From positions 1-43,867 of the forward strand of contig NZ_FNDQ01000022.1 in NCBI RefSeq assembly GCF_900099675.1: a stretch of 43,867 nt of DNA, written 5' to 3'. A program made the position numbers and the translations under genes. This DNA comes from Myroides phaeus (lineage in GTDB: Bacteria; Bacteroidota; Bacteroidia; Flavobacteriales; Flavobacteriaceae). The notes under the pieces are model-generated. The model had not been told where the DNA came from, made no database searches, and worked only from the letters and a program-made list of their open reading frames with translations. Shown one piece after another: positions 8,898 to 18,594 of this stretch; positions within the stretch are counted from its first letter, which is position 1; each line of letters begins with the position of its first letter.

Positions 8898-8931
8898 AAA
8901 AAATCCCAACTTGTTACTAGTTGGGATTTTT
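8898..8931 (-). terminator. clpC terminator
   Basis: AAATCCCAACT (8901-8911) pairs with AGTTGGGATTT (8919-8929). On the minus strand a T run follows, directly after the clpC stop. Confidence 0.8.
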
Positions 8932-8935
8932 CTTA

Positions 8936-11485
8936 TTATTTAGAAGTACTCTCTGAAGAGTTAACTTTAATTTCAAGTTGAGTTTTATCTTCATTAAGAA
9001 CCATCTCTATTGAATCACCATTGGCAATTTTAGAATTAACGATATCTTCTGCAAGAGGGTCTTCAATGTATTTTTGAATAGCTCTTTTTAAAGGTCTAGC
9101 ACCATACTGCTTATCAAAACCTTTATCAGCAATAAAGTCTTTCGCTTCAGTACTTAAAGTAATCTTGTAGCCTAAATCTTCAATTCTTGCATACAATTTC
9201 ACTAATTCGATATCAATGATTAAATCAATATCTTTTTTCTCAAGTGCATTGAATACAATAATATCATCAATACGGTTTAAAAACTCAGGAGCGAATGCTT
9301 TTTTAAGTGCATTTTCAATGATTGATTTAGAATGAGCCTCAGATTGTTCTTTCTTAGCTGTTGTTCCAAAACCAACCCCTTGGCCGAAGTCTTTTAATTG
9401 ACGTGCTCCAATGTTTGAAGTCATAATGATGATCGTATTTCTAAAATCAACCTTACGTCCTAAACTATCAGTTAAATGTCCATCATCAAGAACTTGAAGT
9501 AACATATTAAAGATATCTGGATGTGCTTTTTCAATTTCATCAAATAGAATAACACTATAAGGTTTTCTTCTGATTTTTTCAGTTAACTGACCACCTTCTT
9601 CATAACCTACATATCCTGGAGGCGCTCCAACTAATCTTGAAACAGCAAATTTTTCCATGTATTCACTCATATCGATACGGATTAGAGCATCTTCTGAGTC
9701 AAACATTTCTTTAGCTATAACTTTCGCCAATTGTGTCTTTCCTACACCTGTTTGTCCTAAGAAAATAAACGAACCAATAGGTCTGTTAGGATCTTTTAAT
9801 CCAGCTCTGTTACGTTGAATGGCTTTAGCAATCTTTTCAACCGCTTCGTCTTGTCCAATTACTTTGCCTTTTATTAACTGGGGTAAATTAGCCAGTTTAG
9901 TTATCTCTTTTTCTGCAATTCTATTAACAGGAATACTTGTCATCATTGAAACAACATCAGCGACATCGTCTTCAGTAACTACAATGCGGTTGTTTTTAAC
10001 ATCACTTTCCCAGTTTTCTTGAGCTATTTCAAGTTCTTTTTCATACTTTTTCTCGTCATCTCTTAAACGCGCTGCCTCTTCATATTTTTGCTTTTTAACC
10101 ATCTCGTTCTTTTCATCTTTCACTTGCTCAAGTTTTTGCTCAAGTTCAACAATGTTTTCAGGAACGTTTATGTTAGTAATATGTACACGAGAACCTACTT
10201 CGTCTAAAGCGTCAATAGCCTTGTCAGGTAAGAAACGATCACTCATATATCTGTTAGTTAACTTCACACAAGCCTCAATAGCTTCTGGAGTGTAAGTAAC
10301 ATTGTGGTGACTTTCATACTTATCTTTAATGTTGTTCAAAATAATAATTGTTTCATCAACAGAAGTTGGTTCAACAATTACTTTTTGGAAACGACGTTCA
10401 AGTGCACCATCTTTTTCTATATGTTGTCTAAATTCGTCTAATGTAGTTGCACCCACACATTGGATTTCTCCTCTGGCAAGAGCGGGTTTAAACATGTTAG
10501 AAGCGTCAAGAGAACCAGTTGCACCACCAGCCCCAACGATAGTGTGAATTTCATCAATGAAAAGAATAATATCGTCATTCTTTTCAAGTTCGTTCATCAC
10601 AGCTTTCATACGCTCCTCAAACTGACCTCTGTATTTAGTTCCAGCTACTAAGCTTGCTAAGTCTAGTGTAACAACTCTTTTGTTAAATAGAATACGTGAA
10701 ACTTTCTTTTGTACAATGCGTAAAGCAAGTCCTTCAGCAATAGCTGATTTCCCTACTCCAGGTTCTCCGATTAAAAGAGGGTTGTTTTTCTTGCGTCTAC
10801 TCAAGATTTGAGAAACGCGTTCAATCTCTTTATCACGACCAACAACAGGATCAAGTTTCCCATTTTCGGCCATTTCAGTTAAATCACGGCCAAAATTATC
10901 TAAAACAGGAGTTTTAGTTCTTTTAGCAGTTTTTGTATTTGAGCTGTCGTTTTTGTCAGAGTTTTTGCTGTCATTTTGTCCTGAATCTTCAAAGGTTTCT
11001 GCTTTTGGAGAATCAAAGATGTCATCAGAATCAGTTTTATCTGCATCCTGAAAGTTTAAATACTCTTGTTTAATAGCATCATAATCAACTTTCATTTTGT
11101 TTAAAACTTGTGTAGAAGGATCATCGCTATTTTTAAGAATACAAAGAAGTAAATGAACAGTGTTAATCTCTTCATTTTTAAATAGTTTTACTTCTAAGTA
11201 TGTTAATCTAAGAGCACGTTCAGCTTGTTTCGTAAGATGAAGAGCCGCCTTGTTGTTTAAGAGCTCTTTACTTGGAGATGCTGGGTTTAAAGATTCTATT
11301 TTATGTCGTAGAAAATCTATATCTATATCTAAATTGTGTAAAATATTAGATGCTTCACCATGCTCAACTCTTAATAGTCCAAGTAATAAGTGTTCAGTAC
11401 CAATAAAGTCGTGGCCAAGTCTTAATGCCTCGTCTTTACTATAAGAAATCACATCTTTTACTTCTTGTGAAAAATTATCGTCCAT
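8936..11485 (-). CDS. clpC: ATP-dependent Clp protease ATP-binding subunit ClpC
   Basis: AAA+ unfoldase of 849 residues that feeds proteins to ClpP. Domain order: a double Clp N-domain (1-145); a Ser/Asp/Lys-rich linker (about 148-195); the first ATPase domain with Walker A GEPGVGKS at 240-247; a UVR-like middle region ([20 protein letters not shown]); and the second ATPase domain with GQTGVGKT and the Walker B region [16 protein letters not shown] tripeptide (GQGVGFGTT) in the second ATPase domain is the loop type that docks on ClpP, so this is a protease partner and not a ClpB disaggregase. The M region is short, as in ClpC. It is a single-gene unit divergent from gyrA. No CtsR-type control region was recognised upstream, only a small inverted repeat at 11526-11548. 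Confidence 0.95.
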   Translation of the reverse strand: MDDNFSQEVKDVISYSKDEALRLGHDFIGTEHLLLGLLRVEHGEASNILHNLDIDIDFLRHKIESLNPASPSKELLNNKAALHLTKQAERALRLTYLEVKLFKNEEINTVHLLLCILKNSDDPSTQVLNKMKVDYDAIKQEYLNFQDADKTDSDDIFDSPKAETFEDSGQNDSKNSDKNDSSNTKTAKRTKTPVLDNFGRDLTEMAENGKLDPVVGRDKEIERVSQILSRRKKNNPLLIGEPGVGKSAIAEGLALRIVQKKVSRILFNKRVVTLDLASLVAGTKYRGQFEERMKAVMNELEKNDDIILFIDEIHTIVGAGGATGSLDASNMFKPALARGEIQCVGATTLDEFRQHIEKDGALERRFQKVIVEPTSVDETIIILNNIKDKYESHHNVTYTPEAIEACVKLTNRYMSDRFLPDKAIDALDEVGSRVHITNINVPENIVELEQKLEQVKDEKNEMVKKQKYEEAARLRDDEKKYEKELEIAQENWESDVKNNRIVVTEDDVADVVSMMTSIPVNRIAEKEITKLANLPQLIKGKVIGQDEAVEKIAKAIQRNRAGLKDPNRPIGSFIFLGQTGVGKTQLAKVIAKEMFDSEDALIRIDMSEYMEKFAVSRLVGAPPGYVGYEEGGQLTEKIRRKPYSVILFDEIEKAHPDIFNMLLQVLDDGHLTDSLGRKVDFRNTIIIMTSNIGARQLKDFGQGVGFGTTAKKEQSEAHSKSIIENALKKAFAPEFLNRIDDIIVFNALEKKDIDLIIDIELVKLYARIEDLGYKITLSTEAKDFIADKGFDKQYGARPLKRAIQKYIEDPLAEDIVNSKIANGDSIEMVLNEDKTQLEIKVNSSESTSK

Positions 11486-11525
11486 TTTTAATATAAATTA
11501 GGTGAATAATCAATAATTGTTTTTG

Positions 11526-11548
11526 ATAGGTGCAAAAAGCGTACCTAT
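11526..11548. repeat. Small inverted repeat upstream of clpC
   Basis: ATAGGT (11526-11531) and ACCTAT (11543-11548) face each other around 11 bases, with inner GC/GC pairs. It lies 41-63 bases before the clpC start and could be an operator or chance. Confidence 0.35.
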
Positions 11549-11722
11549 GCAATTAAACATGACAATAGCTAATTGACAAAAAAAAATCTTAATAAAAAAA
11601 CTTGTTAGGAGGTTTTTTAAAAAATATTTGATAGTTATAAGTTGTTCGGGAAAATGAATTTAAAACTTAAAAAATCAAATGAAATACTTAGGTAAAAACG
11701 TGGTATAAACCCATAAAAAACG

Positions 11723-11730
11723 TATATTAG
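11723..11730 (+). promoter_or_regulatory. gyrA -7 promoter element
   Basis: TATATTAG fits TAnnTTnG, 38 bases before the gyrA start. The rest of the 282-base clpC/gyrA gap is A+T-rich; apart from the inverted repeat at 11526-11548 I see nothing in it. Confidence 0.4.
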
Positions 11731-11767
11731 CGCGTTTAATAATTGACAATTTTAATTTTATATACTT

Positions 11768-14311
11768 ATGTCTGAAGGAGAAAAGTTAATTCCTATTAAC
11801 ATAGAGGAGCAAATGAAATCTGCCTATATCGATTACTCGATGTCAGTTATTGTTTCCAGAGCTCTTCCTGATGTTAGAGATGGCTTAAAACCTGTTCATC
11901 GAAGAGTATTATTTGGAATGTATGAATTAGGCGTAATGTCTAATCGAGCTCATAAGAAATCTGCGAGAATTGTTGGAGAAGTTTTAGGTAAATATCACCC
12001 ACATGGAGATATCTCAGTATACGACGCTATGGTGCGTATGGCTCAGGATTGGAGTATGCGTTATTTACTTGTTGATGGGCAAGGTAACTTTGGATCTGTA
12101 GATGGCGATAGTCCAGCGGCGATGCGTTATACAGAGGCAAGAATGAAGAAGATGTCTGAAGAGATTCTTGCTGATATTGACAAAGAAACTGTTGACTTTC
12201 AATTAAACTTTGACGACACTTTAGAGGAGCCAAGAGTAATGCCAACACGTATTCCAAACTTATTGGTAAATGGTGCTTCTGGTATTGCAGTAGGGATGGC
12301 TACTAATATGGCCCCTCATAACTTGACGGAAGTTATTGATGGTACATTAGCTTATATCGATAATAACGATATTGAGATTGATGAGTTAATGAACTATATC
12401 AAAGCTCCGGATTTCCCAACAGGAGGTATTATTTATGGTTACGAAGGAGTTCGAGAGGCTTTCAAAACAGGTCGTGGGCGTGTTGTAATGCGTGCTAAGG
12501 CAAATTTTGAAGAAGTTGATGGAAGAGAAAGTATTGTAGTTACTGAGATTCCTTATCAAGTTAATAAAGCAGAAATGATTAAGAAAACTGCTGAAGCTAT
12601 TAATGATAAGAAGATTGAAGGGATTGCTACTATTCGCGATGAGTCTGACCGTAACGGTATGCGTATTGTTTACGTTTTAAAACGCGATGCAGTGCCTAAC
12701 ATTGTATTGAATACGCTTTATAAATACACTCAATTGCAATCATCTTTCAGTGTAAATAACATTGCTTTAGTTAATGGGCGACCACAAATGTTAGATTTAA
12801 AAGAATTAATCTATCATTTCGTTGAACATAGACATGATGTTGTTACTCGTCGTACGCAGTTCGAATTGAGAAAAGCGGAAGAGAGAGCACATATTTTAGA
12901 AGGTTTAATCATTGCTTCTGATAACATTGATGAAGTAATTGCATTAATTCGTTCTTCAAGTAATGCTGATGAAGCAAGAGCTAAATTAATTGAGCGTTTT
13001 GCTTTATCTGAAATTCAAGCAAGAGCAATTGTTGAAATGCGTCTACGTCAATTAACAGGACTAGAGCAAGACAAATTGCGTGCTGAATATGATGAGATTA
13101 TGAAGTTAATTAATCATTTAAGAGAGTTGTTAGCAAGTAAAGAGCTAAGAATGAACTTGATTAAAGAAGAATTAATTGAAGTAAAAGATAAATTTGGTGA
13201 CGAACGTCGTTCTGTAATTGAGTATGCAGGAGGAGATGTAAGTATCACAGACTTAATTGCTGATGAGCAAGTGGTAATTACTATTTCTCACGCTGGTTAT
13301 GTTAAGAGAACACCGTTATCAGAATACAAAACACAAAATAGAGGAGGAGTAGGACAAAAATCTGCTGGAACAAGAGATCAAGATTTCTTAGAGCATATGT
13401 ATGTTGCTACAAACCACCAATATATGTTGTTCTTTACACAGAAAGGAAAATGTTACTGGATGAGAGTTTATGAAATTCCAGAAGGTACAAAAACTAGTAA
13501 AGGACGTGCTATTCAGAACTTGATTAATATCGAGAACGATGATAAAGTAAAAGCATTTATCTGTACACAGGACTTAAAAGACGAAGAGTATATCAACAAT
13601 CACTTTGTGATTATGGCTACTAAACAAGGTCAAGTTAAAAAGACTCCTTTAGAGCAATATTCTCGTCCACGTCAAAATGGTATTAATGCAATTACGATTA
13701 AAGAAGATGATGAACTATTAGAAGCTAAATTAACTGATGGTAAGAGTAAAGTATTACTTGCTTTAAAATCAGGTAAATTAGTTCGTTTTGACGAAGAGAA
13801 AACTCGTCCGATGGGTAGAACAGCATCTGGAGTTCGTGGTATTACATTAGCAGATGAAAAAGACGAGGTAATCGGAATGGTATCTGTAAGTGACTTGGAT
13901 AGTGAAATTCTTGTAGTTTCAGAAAATGGATACGGAAAACGCTCTGCGTTAGATGAGTATAGAGAAACAAACCGTGGTGGTAAAGGTGTGAAAACAATGA
14001 ATATCACAGATAAAACAGGTTTGTTAGTTTCTATTAATTCTGTAACAGATATGGACGACTTGATGATTATTAATAAGTCAGGTTTAACTATCCGTATGAG
14101 AGTATCTGATCTTAGAGTTATGGGGCGTGCTACACAAGGAGTAAGATTGATTAATATCAAAGATAATGATTCAATTGCTGCTGTTTGTAAAGTAATGCGT
14201 GAAGACGACGAAGAGGTTGAAGGTGTAAACTTAGATGAAGAAGGAAATATCATTTTAGATATTAACGCTGAGGATACAATGGAAGATACAACAGATGAAA
14301 CTTTAGAATAG
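11768..14311 (+). CDS. gyrA: DNA gyrase subunit A
   Basis: Breaks and rejoins DNA in the gyrase A2B2 complex to introduce negative supercoils. The 847-residue protein has the full N-terminal winged-helix/tower part with catalytic Tyr121 ([10 protein letters not shown]. coli Tyr122) and a six-blade C-terminal DNA-wrapping domain. [11 protein letters not shown] corresponds to the GyrA box that marks gyrase rather than topoisomerase IV. The tail is very acidic (about the last 35 residues). In the quinolone-resistance region the sequence is HGDISVYD: Ile82 sits at the position of E. coli Ser83 (codon ATC, 12011-12013), Ser83 at that of Ala84, and Asp86 at that of Asp87. Ile at this position is a known resistance substitution. 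A TPR gene follows after 24 bases, probably in the same transcript. Confidence 0.97.
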   Translation: MSEGEKLIPINIEEQMKSAYIDYSMSVIVSRALPDVRDGLKPVHRRVLFGMYELGVMSNRAHKKSARIVGEVLGKYHPHGDISVYDAMVRMAQDWSMRYLLVDGQGNFGSVDGDSPAAMRYTEARMKKMSEEILADIDKETVDFQLNFDDTLEEPRVMPTRIPNLLVNGASGIAVGMATNMAPHNLTEVIDGTLAYIDNNDIEIDELMNYIKAPDFPTGGIIYGYEGVREAFKTGRGRVVMRAKANFEEVDGRESIVVTEIPYQVNKAEMIKKTAEAINDKKIEGIATIRDESDRNGMRIVYVLKRDAVPNIVLNTLYKYTQLQSSFSVNNIALVNGRPQMLDLKELIYHFVEHRHDVVTRRTQFELRKAEERAHILEGLIIASDNIDEVIALIRSSSNADEARAKLIERFALSEIQARAIVEMRLRQLTGLEQDKLRAEYDEIMKLINHLRELLASKELRMNLIKEELIEVKDKFGDERRSVIEYAGGDVSITDLIADEQVVITISHAGYVKRTPLSEYKTQNRGGVGQKSAGTRDQDFLEHMYVATNHQYMLFFTQKGKCYWMRVYEIPEGTKTSKGRAIQNLINIENDDKVKAFICTQDLKDEEYINNHFVIMATKQGQVKKTPLEQYSRPRQNGINAITIKEDDELLEAKLTDGKSKVLLALKSGKLVRFDEEKTRPMGRTASGVRGITLADEKDEVIGMVSVSDLDSEILVVSENGYGKRSALDEYRETNRGGKGVKTMNITDKTGLLVSINSVTDMDDLMIINKSGLTIRMRVSDLRVMGRATQGVRLINIKDNDSIAAVCKVMREDDEEVEGVNLDEEGNIILDINAEDTMEDTTDETLE

Positions 14312-14335
14312 TCAATAGAAAAAAACTATATAAAT

Positions 14336-15607
14336 ATGAATAAAGGTTATGTTTACTTATTGTCAGCTTTGATGGTATCAGGGTTAACAATGGCTCAAAA
14401 AAAAGAACTTAAAGACGCTGAAAAAGCTGTTAAAAAAGGAAATGTTGTTGAAGCAAATGCTGCATTGAAAGCTGTTGAAGCAGTTTTAGGAAATGCATCT
14501 GATGCTGAGAAAGCACAATTCTATGGTCTTAAAGGAAATTTAGCGTATGCTCAAATCCAAAAAGATGTAGATGTGGATAACAATGTAGATGCTATTATTG
14601 AATCTTTCCGCAAACTAAACGAGTTCGAAACTAACAAAGGAAGTAAAGTTGTTAAGTTAGCTAATGAAGAAGTTACAGCAGTAGCAACTAAAGTTGTTGG
14701 TCAAGCAATTGAAGATAATAGTTCTCAAAATTATAAAGGAGCAACAAGACGTTTTAATCAAGCTTATGAATTAAATCCTAAAGATACAGTGTATTTATAT
14801 TACGCAGCATCTACAGCTATTAATTCTAAAGACTATGAAACAGCTACTAAAAACTATAAGAAGTTAATCGATTTAGGATATAACGGAAGTGAGTCATACT
14901 ACACTGCAGTTGAAAAAACTTCAGGACAAGTACAAAGCTTTGGTAAAGATTCTAAAATGCGTGACTTAATGGTTAAGCAAGGGACACATACGGATCCTAA
15001 GTTTGTAAAAGAGGATTCTAAAAGACCTGAAATCGTTAAGAATTTAGCTTTAATTTATTACCAAGAAGGTAAGTATGATGAGGCTGAAAAGGCAATTGCA
15101 GAAGCAAGAAAAAGCAATCCTAATGACATGAACTTATTATTAACACATATGGACTTGTATTTAAAGTCTAATAATATGGGGAAATATGAGGAATTAGCAA
15201 AAGAGGCTTTATCTAAAAATCCTAATGATGATGTATTGTTATACAACTTAGGAGTTACAAGTTTCCAAGCTGGTAAATACGATCAAGCACGTAAATATTA
15301 CGAAGATGCTATTCGTGTAAATCCAAAGTCTGAGAATGCTTATTTAAATATGGCTTTCTTAAAATTGCAACCAGATCAAGATATTACTAATCAAATGAAT
15401 AGTTTAGGTCTTTCTGCTGCCGATAATAAGAAATATGAAGCATTACAAAAGCAAAAACACGCTATTTATAAAGATGCTATGAATGACTTAGAAAAAGTTA
15501 TTTCTATTAATCCAGAAAATGAATCAGCTGTTACTACTTTGAAAAATATTTACCGTGCATTAGAAATGAACGATAAGTTAAAAGCATTAGAAGCTAAAAG
15601 TAAATAG
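14336..15607 (+). CDS. Periplasmic tetratricopeptide-repeat protein
   Basis: A 423-residue protein with an N-terminal signal peptide (YVYLLSALMVSGLTMAQ, cleavage near residue 20), followed by several TPR units. Recognisable repeat cores include YKGATRRFNQAYELNPKD, YDEAEKAIAEARKSNPND and YDQARKYYEDAIRVNPKS. TPR arrays mediate protein contacts; this one should act in the periplasm or attached to the envelope. It lies 24 bases after gyrA with no terminator between, and ends in a strong terminator, so gyrA and this gene likely form one transcript. I see no functional link to gyrase. The specific role is unknown. Confidence 0.85.
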   Translation: MNKGYVYLLSALMVSGLTMAQKKELKDAEKAVKKGNVVEANAALKAVEAVLGNASDAEKAQFYGLKGNLAYAQIQKDVDVDNNVDAIIESFRKLNEFETNKGSKVVKLANEEVTAVATKVVGQAIEDNSSQNYKGATRRFNQAYELNPKDTVYLYYAASTAINSKDYETATKNYKKLIDLGYNGSESYYTAVEKTSGQVQSFGKDSKMRDLMVKQGTHTDPKFVKEDSKRPEIVKNLALIYYQEGKYDEAEKAIAEARKSNPNDMNLLLTHMDLYLKSNNMGKYEELAKEALSKNPNDDVLLYNLGVTSFQAGKYDQARKYYEDAIRVNPKSENAYLNMAFLKLQPDQDITNQMNSLGLSAADNKKYEALQKQKHAIYKDAMNDLEKVISINPENESAVTTLKNIYRALEMNDKLKALEAKSK

Positions 15608-15630
15608 TCGTATAAGATTATTATAGATAA

Positions 15631-15666
15631 AAAAGCCCAATGAATTTATGTCATTGGGCTTTTTTC
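15631..15666 (+). terminator. Terminator of the gyrA-TPR unit
   Basis: AAAAGCCCAATGA (15631-15643) pairs with TCATTGGGCTTTT (15651-15663), then T residues. Strong and placed 23 bases after the stop. Confidence 0.85.
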
Positions 15667-15685
15667 GTATATTAGAAAACTAAAC

Positions 15686-15717
15686 AAAAAAGGGAACAGT
15701 TAACTGTTCCCTTTTTT
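15686..15717 (-). terminator. Terminator of the DUF349 gene (perfect palindrome)
   Basis: A 32-base perfect palindrome centred at 15701/15702, with GGGAACAGTT/AACTGTTCCC at its core and A/T runs on both sides. It lies one base after the minus-strand stop and works in both directions. Confidence 0.8.
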
Positions 15718-15718
15718 G

Positions 15719-17614
15719 TTACTCATTATCCATTTCTCTGATTTGATTTAATTTATCTTCCCAGATTTTTAAATCATCTCTATGTTTTTCAATATTTTTA
15801 TTTACTTCTTTTACAAATGGATTGTCATTTGTTGCATTTTGGATGTATGCTAAGTTGTTTTCTAATTGTAAGATATTTGAATTAATTTCATCTATCTTAC
15901 GTTGAATAAACACAGCTTCATTTTGAAGTTTTCTTTTATCATTAGATTCTAAAATAGACTCTAAGCGATTATTAAATTTAACAGCTTCAGTTTCGCGTTT
16001 ACTCATACTTAGCTTGTCAAATAGAACATCAAGTATTTTATTGAACTTCCCTTCAATGAAGCGTTTATTTTGCGCAACGCGACCAAGGCTTTTCCAATTA
16101 TTGATGTGATTTTTAATTTCTGCAAGATCTGTTTTATGATCTCCAGATAATTGAAAACCTTTCATCAAGTCTAAATATTCCTTTTTTCTATTGTACACTT
16201 CTTGCTCTTCTTGCATTTCACTATTCTTAATAGAGTGTAAGCGATCAAAGTAAGAATTACAAGCCTCTTTAAACTCTTTCCATAATTGGTCTGAGTGTTT
16301 GCGAGGTACATGTCCGATAAGCTTCCAGTCGTCTTGAATTTTTTTCATGATAGGAGTAACTCTATCAAAGTCTTCGCTATCTTTTAATTCTTTAGCTTTT
16401 TCAATTAAGGCAACTTTTTTCGCATAATTGTCTTGCTGGTCTTTTTTAAGCTCTTTATAGAAAGTATTTTTACTACTGTTAAAATTTCTCGTTGCTAATT
16501 TAAACAAATCCCAAACAGCTTCATTATTTTCAACAGGTACCTTGCCGATTGAGAAGAAGCGCTGTCTTAATTCTTCAACGCGTTTAATCTCTTTTTGCCA
16601 AATATTGTGATTTGTAATCTTTTGTTTAGACAATTGATCAATTTCACTAATGATAGCAACTTTTAAGTTTAAGTTTTCTTTTTCTACCACGCGTAATTTA
16701 TCGAATAGCAGTTCTCTTTTATCGTGTAGTTGTTTTGTAATATCACTAAACTGCTCCCAGATTTGTTCTCTAATTTCTCTGTCAACGGGACCAATCTCTT
16801 CTTTCCAAATACGGTGTAACGTTTGTAATTCTCTAAAAGCTTTAATTACATCATTAGCAGATAATAATTCTTGTGCTCTTGCGATTAACTTTTGTTTTTG
16901 TTCTAAGTTATATTTGAAATCTAAATCTCTTGATTCTCTATCTAAGTGAAGTTGATCATAAAATCTTTCAATTTGGAAGTGATAGTTATTCCATACGTGA
17001 TTGTATTTATCTTTAGGGATAGGACCTGCAGATTTCCACGCATCTCTTAATTCTGCTAATTGTTTTAGCGAATCTGTTCCTTGCTCACTGTTTTCAACTA
17101 AGTTTTTTAGTTTGTCAATGATTTCAAGACGCTTATCCAGATTTGTATTTAGATTGTTTTGTAATTGCTTGTAGTATGCATTTTTCAACGTTCTAAATTC
17201 GTCATATTCTTTATCGAATTCAACTTTTATAGGTAAGGGGAAGTCGAAGTCTGCTTCAGAAGCATCAGGATTTTCTTCTAAGAAAGTCTCTTTTTTCTCA
17301 TCCAATAACTCATTGTACTTGCGAAAGAATTCTTTTTTGATTTCTTCAGCAATGTCTTTGATAGCTGTTACCTTGTGATGTTTGACTAATTTGTGAAGTT
17401 CGTGCGTTAACTTTTCCATATCCAACTTTTCATAGTCAATAGTTGGAATATCTACTTGTTCATGCAAAGCTAAATCTTCTCCCTCTTCAGCATTAGAAGC
17501 GTTGATGGAATCGAGAGCTTTTTCTTTATCAGTTGGGACAACCTCACTTGAATTTGATTCCGGTTTTTGTCCATCTGCTTGCTCGTGCAGGTTATCATTC
17601 TTTTGTTCTAACAT
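15719..17614 (-). CDS. DUF349 domain-containing protein
   Basis: A 631-residue, highly charged, mostly helical cytoplasmic protein. After an acidic N-terminus (1-60) it carries about five DUF349 units. Each has a core such as LRDAWKSAGPIPKDKYNHVW, then a helix with an F..F-type ending: examples are residues beginning LHRIWKEEIGPVDREIREQIW, DDWKLIGHVPRKHSDQLW and NNWKSLGRVAQNKRFIEGKF. Coiled-coil segments lie between them and at the C-terminus. The function of DUF349 is not established. The gene is monocistronic here, with a TAAATTTG promoter element at 17673 and its own terminator. Confidence 0.9.
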   Translation of the reverse strand: MLEQKNDNLHEQADGQKPESNSSEVVPTDKEKALDSINASNAEEGEDLALHEQVDIPTIDYEKLDMEKLTHELHKLVKHHKVTAIKDIAEEIKKEFFRKYNELLDEKKETFLEENPDASEADFDFPLPIKVEFDKEYDEFRTLKNAYYKQLQNNLNTNLDKRLEIIDKLKNLVENSEQGTDSLKQLAELRDAWKSAGPIPKDKYNHVWNNYHFQIERFYDQLHLDRESRDLDFKYNLEQKQKLIARAQELLSANDVIKAFRELQTLHRIWKEEIGPVDREIREQIWEQFSDITKQLHDKRELLFDKLRVVEKENLNLKVAIISEIDQLSKQKITNHNIWQKEIKRVEELRQRFFSIGKVPVENNEAVWDLFKLATRNFNSSKNTFYKELKKDQQDNYAKKVALIEKAKELKDSEDFDRVTPIMKKIQDDWKLIGHVPRKHSDQLWKEFKEACNSYFDRLHSIKNSEMQEEQEVYNRKKEYLDLMKGFQLSGDHKTDLAEIKNHINNWKSLGRVAQNKRFIEGKFNKILDVLFDKLSMSKRETEAVKFNNRLESILESNDKRKLQNEAVFIQRKIDEINSNILQLENNLAYIQNATNDNPFVKEVNKNIEKHRDDLKIWEDKLNQIREMDNE

Positions 17615-17672
17615 TTGTGAAAACTCTTAAGTTAAACAATAAATATAAAGTGCGATATATATGACACCTTCT

Positions 17673-17680
17673 CAAATTTA
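17673..17680 (-). promoter_or_regulatory. -7 element of the DUF349 gene
   Basis: On the minus strand TAAATTTG fits the flavobacterial -7 consensus, 59 bases before the start codon at 17614. Confidence 0.45.
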
Positions 17681-17743
17681 ATAAAAAAAAATGAATAATC
17701 CCTTTTTTTTGCTATAAGATTAATAGCAGTTTTTGTTCTATTC

Positions 17744-18496
17744 TTAATCTCGAGGGAATGGTCTGTTCCATATTTTATAAGCTTTCTCTGCTTGTAGTAC
17801 TAACATTTCGTAACCATTCTTGACTATTGCTCCCTTTTCTTTTGCTAACTTCATTAGCATTGTTTCCTCTGGATTATAGATTAGGTCATATACAATATGC
17901 TTGTTCGTTATATAGTCTATTGGTACTTCTGGGTATTGGTCAATATTAGGATATGTACCAACGGGAGTCGTATTTATAAGGATTGTATGATCAGATAAAA
18001 TTTCTTCATTCAAATCGCTATAAGCTAAACTATCTTCACTTGCTGTTCTACTGACAAATTGGTATTTAACTCCCAGTTTGTTTAAAGCGTATTCAATTGC
18101 TCTACTTGCGCCGCCAGTACCAAGAATTAAAGCTTTTTTATGGCTGTTTTTCAACAAAGGTTTAATCGAATGATAGAAACCATACCAATCGGTGTTATAT
18201 CCTTTTAATTTTCCTTTTTTAGTAATCTGAATTGTATTTACAGCTCCTATTTTTTTAGCCTTTTTACTCAAGCTATCTAAATAGGGAATAATGGTTTGTT
18301 TGTAAGGTATCGTTACATTTAAGCCAGTAATATTTTTATTAGCTTCAATTATATCAGAAAACAGGCTGATTTTGTCAATATCAAAATTTTCATACGTACT
18401 GTTACTATCTTTTTTTTTATCAAATTTATCTGCAAAGTAGGCTCTTGAAAAGGAATAATCAATATTCTTCCCAATTAATCCGTAGCGTTTAGTCAT
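17744..18496 (-). CDS. aroE: Shikimate dehydrogenase
   Basis: Reduces 3-dehydroshikimate to shikimate with NADPH, the fourth step towards chorismate and the aromatic amino acids. The 250-residue protein has the substrate-binding N-domain with YSFSRAYF (the Ser-x-Ser motif) and NVTIPYKQTI (catalytic Lys). The NADP Rossmann domain shows LGTGGASRAIEYAL and VSRTA, and INTTPVGTYPN follows; GYEMLVLQAE lies near the end. It is slightly shorter than the usual 270, with no missing motif. In related genomes a DUF368 gene often sits nearby; it is absent here. No good -7 element was found in the 96-base gap upstream. Confidence 0.95.
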   Translation of the reverse strand: MTKRYGLIGKNIDYSFSRAYFADKFDKKKDSNSTYENFDIDKISLFSDIIEANKNITGLNVTIPYKQTIIPYLDSLSKKAKKIGAVNTIQITKKGKLKGYNTDWYGFYHSIKPLLKNSHKKALILGTGGASRAIEYALNKLGVKYQFVSRTASEDSLAYSDLNEEILSDHTILINTTPVGTYPNIDQYPEVPIDYITNKHIVYDLIYNPEETMLMKLAKEKGAIVKNGYEMLVLQAEKAYKIWNRPFPRD

Positions 18497-18570
18497 TTTA
18501 GTTAGTAGTTTTAATCGAAGGATTACTGAGGTAAAACATCCTTTGAAATTCGAGTATGAATATAAGAAAA

Positions 18571-18594
18571 AAAGCTATTCAAAAGAATAGCTTT
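18571..18594 (-). terminator. Terminator overlapping the TPR gene stop codon
   Basis: AAAGCTATTC (18571-18580), loop of four, GAATAGCTTT (18585-18594). The stem includes the stop codon of the minus-strand gene ending at 18593, and a T run follows on that strand. It closes the ostA-like/aminotransferase/TPR unit. Confidence 0.75.

Noticed and set aside
13672..14253. A 193-codon minus-strand frame inside gyrA.
   Set aside because: It is the antisense shadow of a strongly conserved gene. The Ser/Thr/Leu-rich translation has no family resemblance.
17710..17728. TGCTAT/ATAGCA hairpin behind aroE as a terminator.
   Set aside because: On the minus strand an A run, not a T run, follows the stem, so it does not fit termination of aroE; the short stem may be chance.
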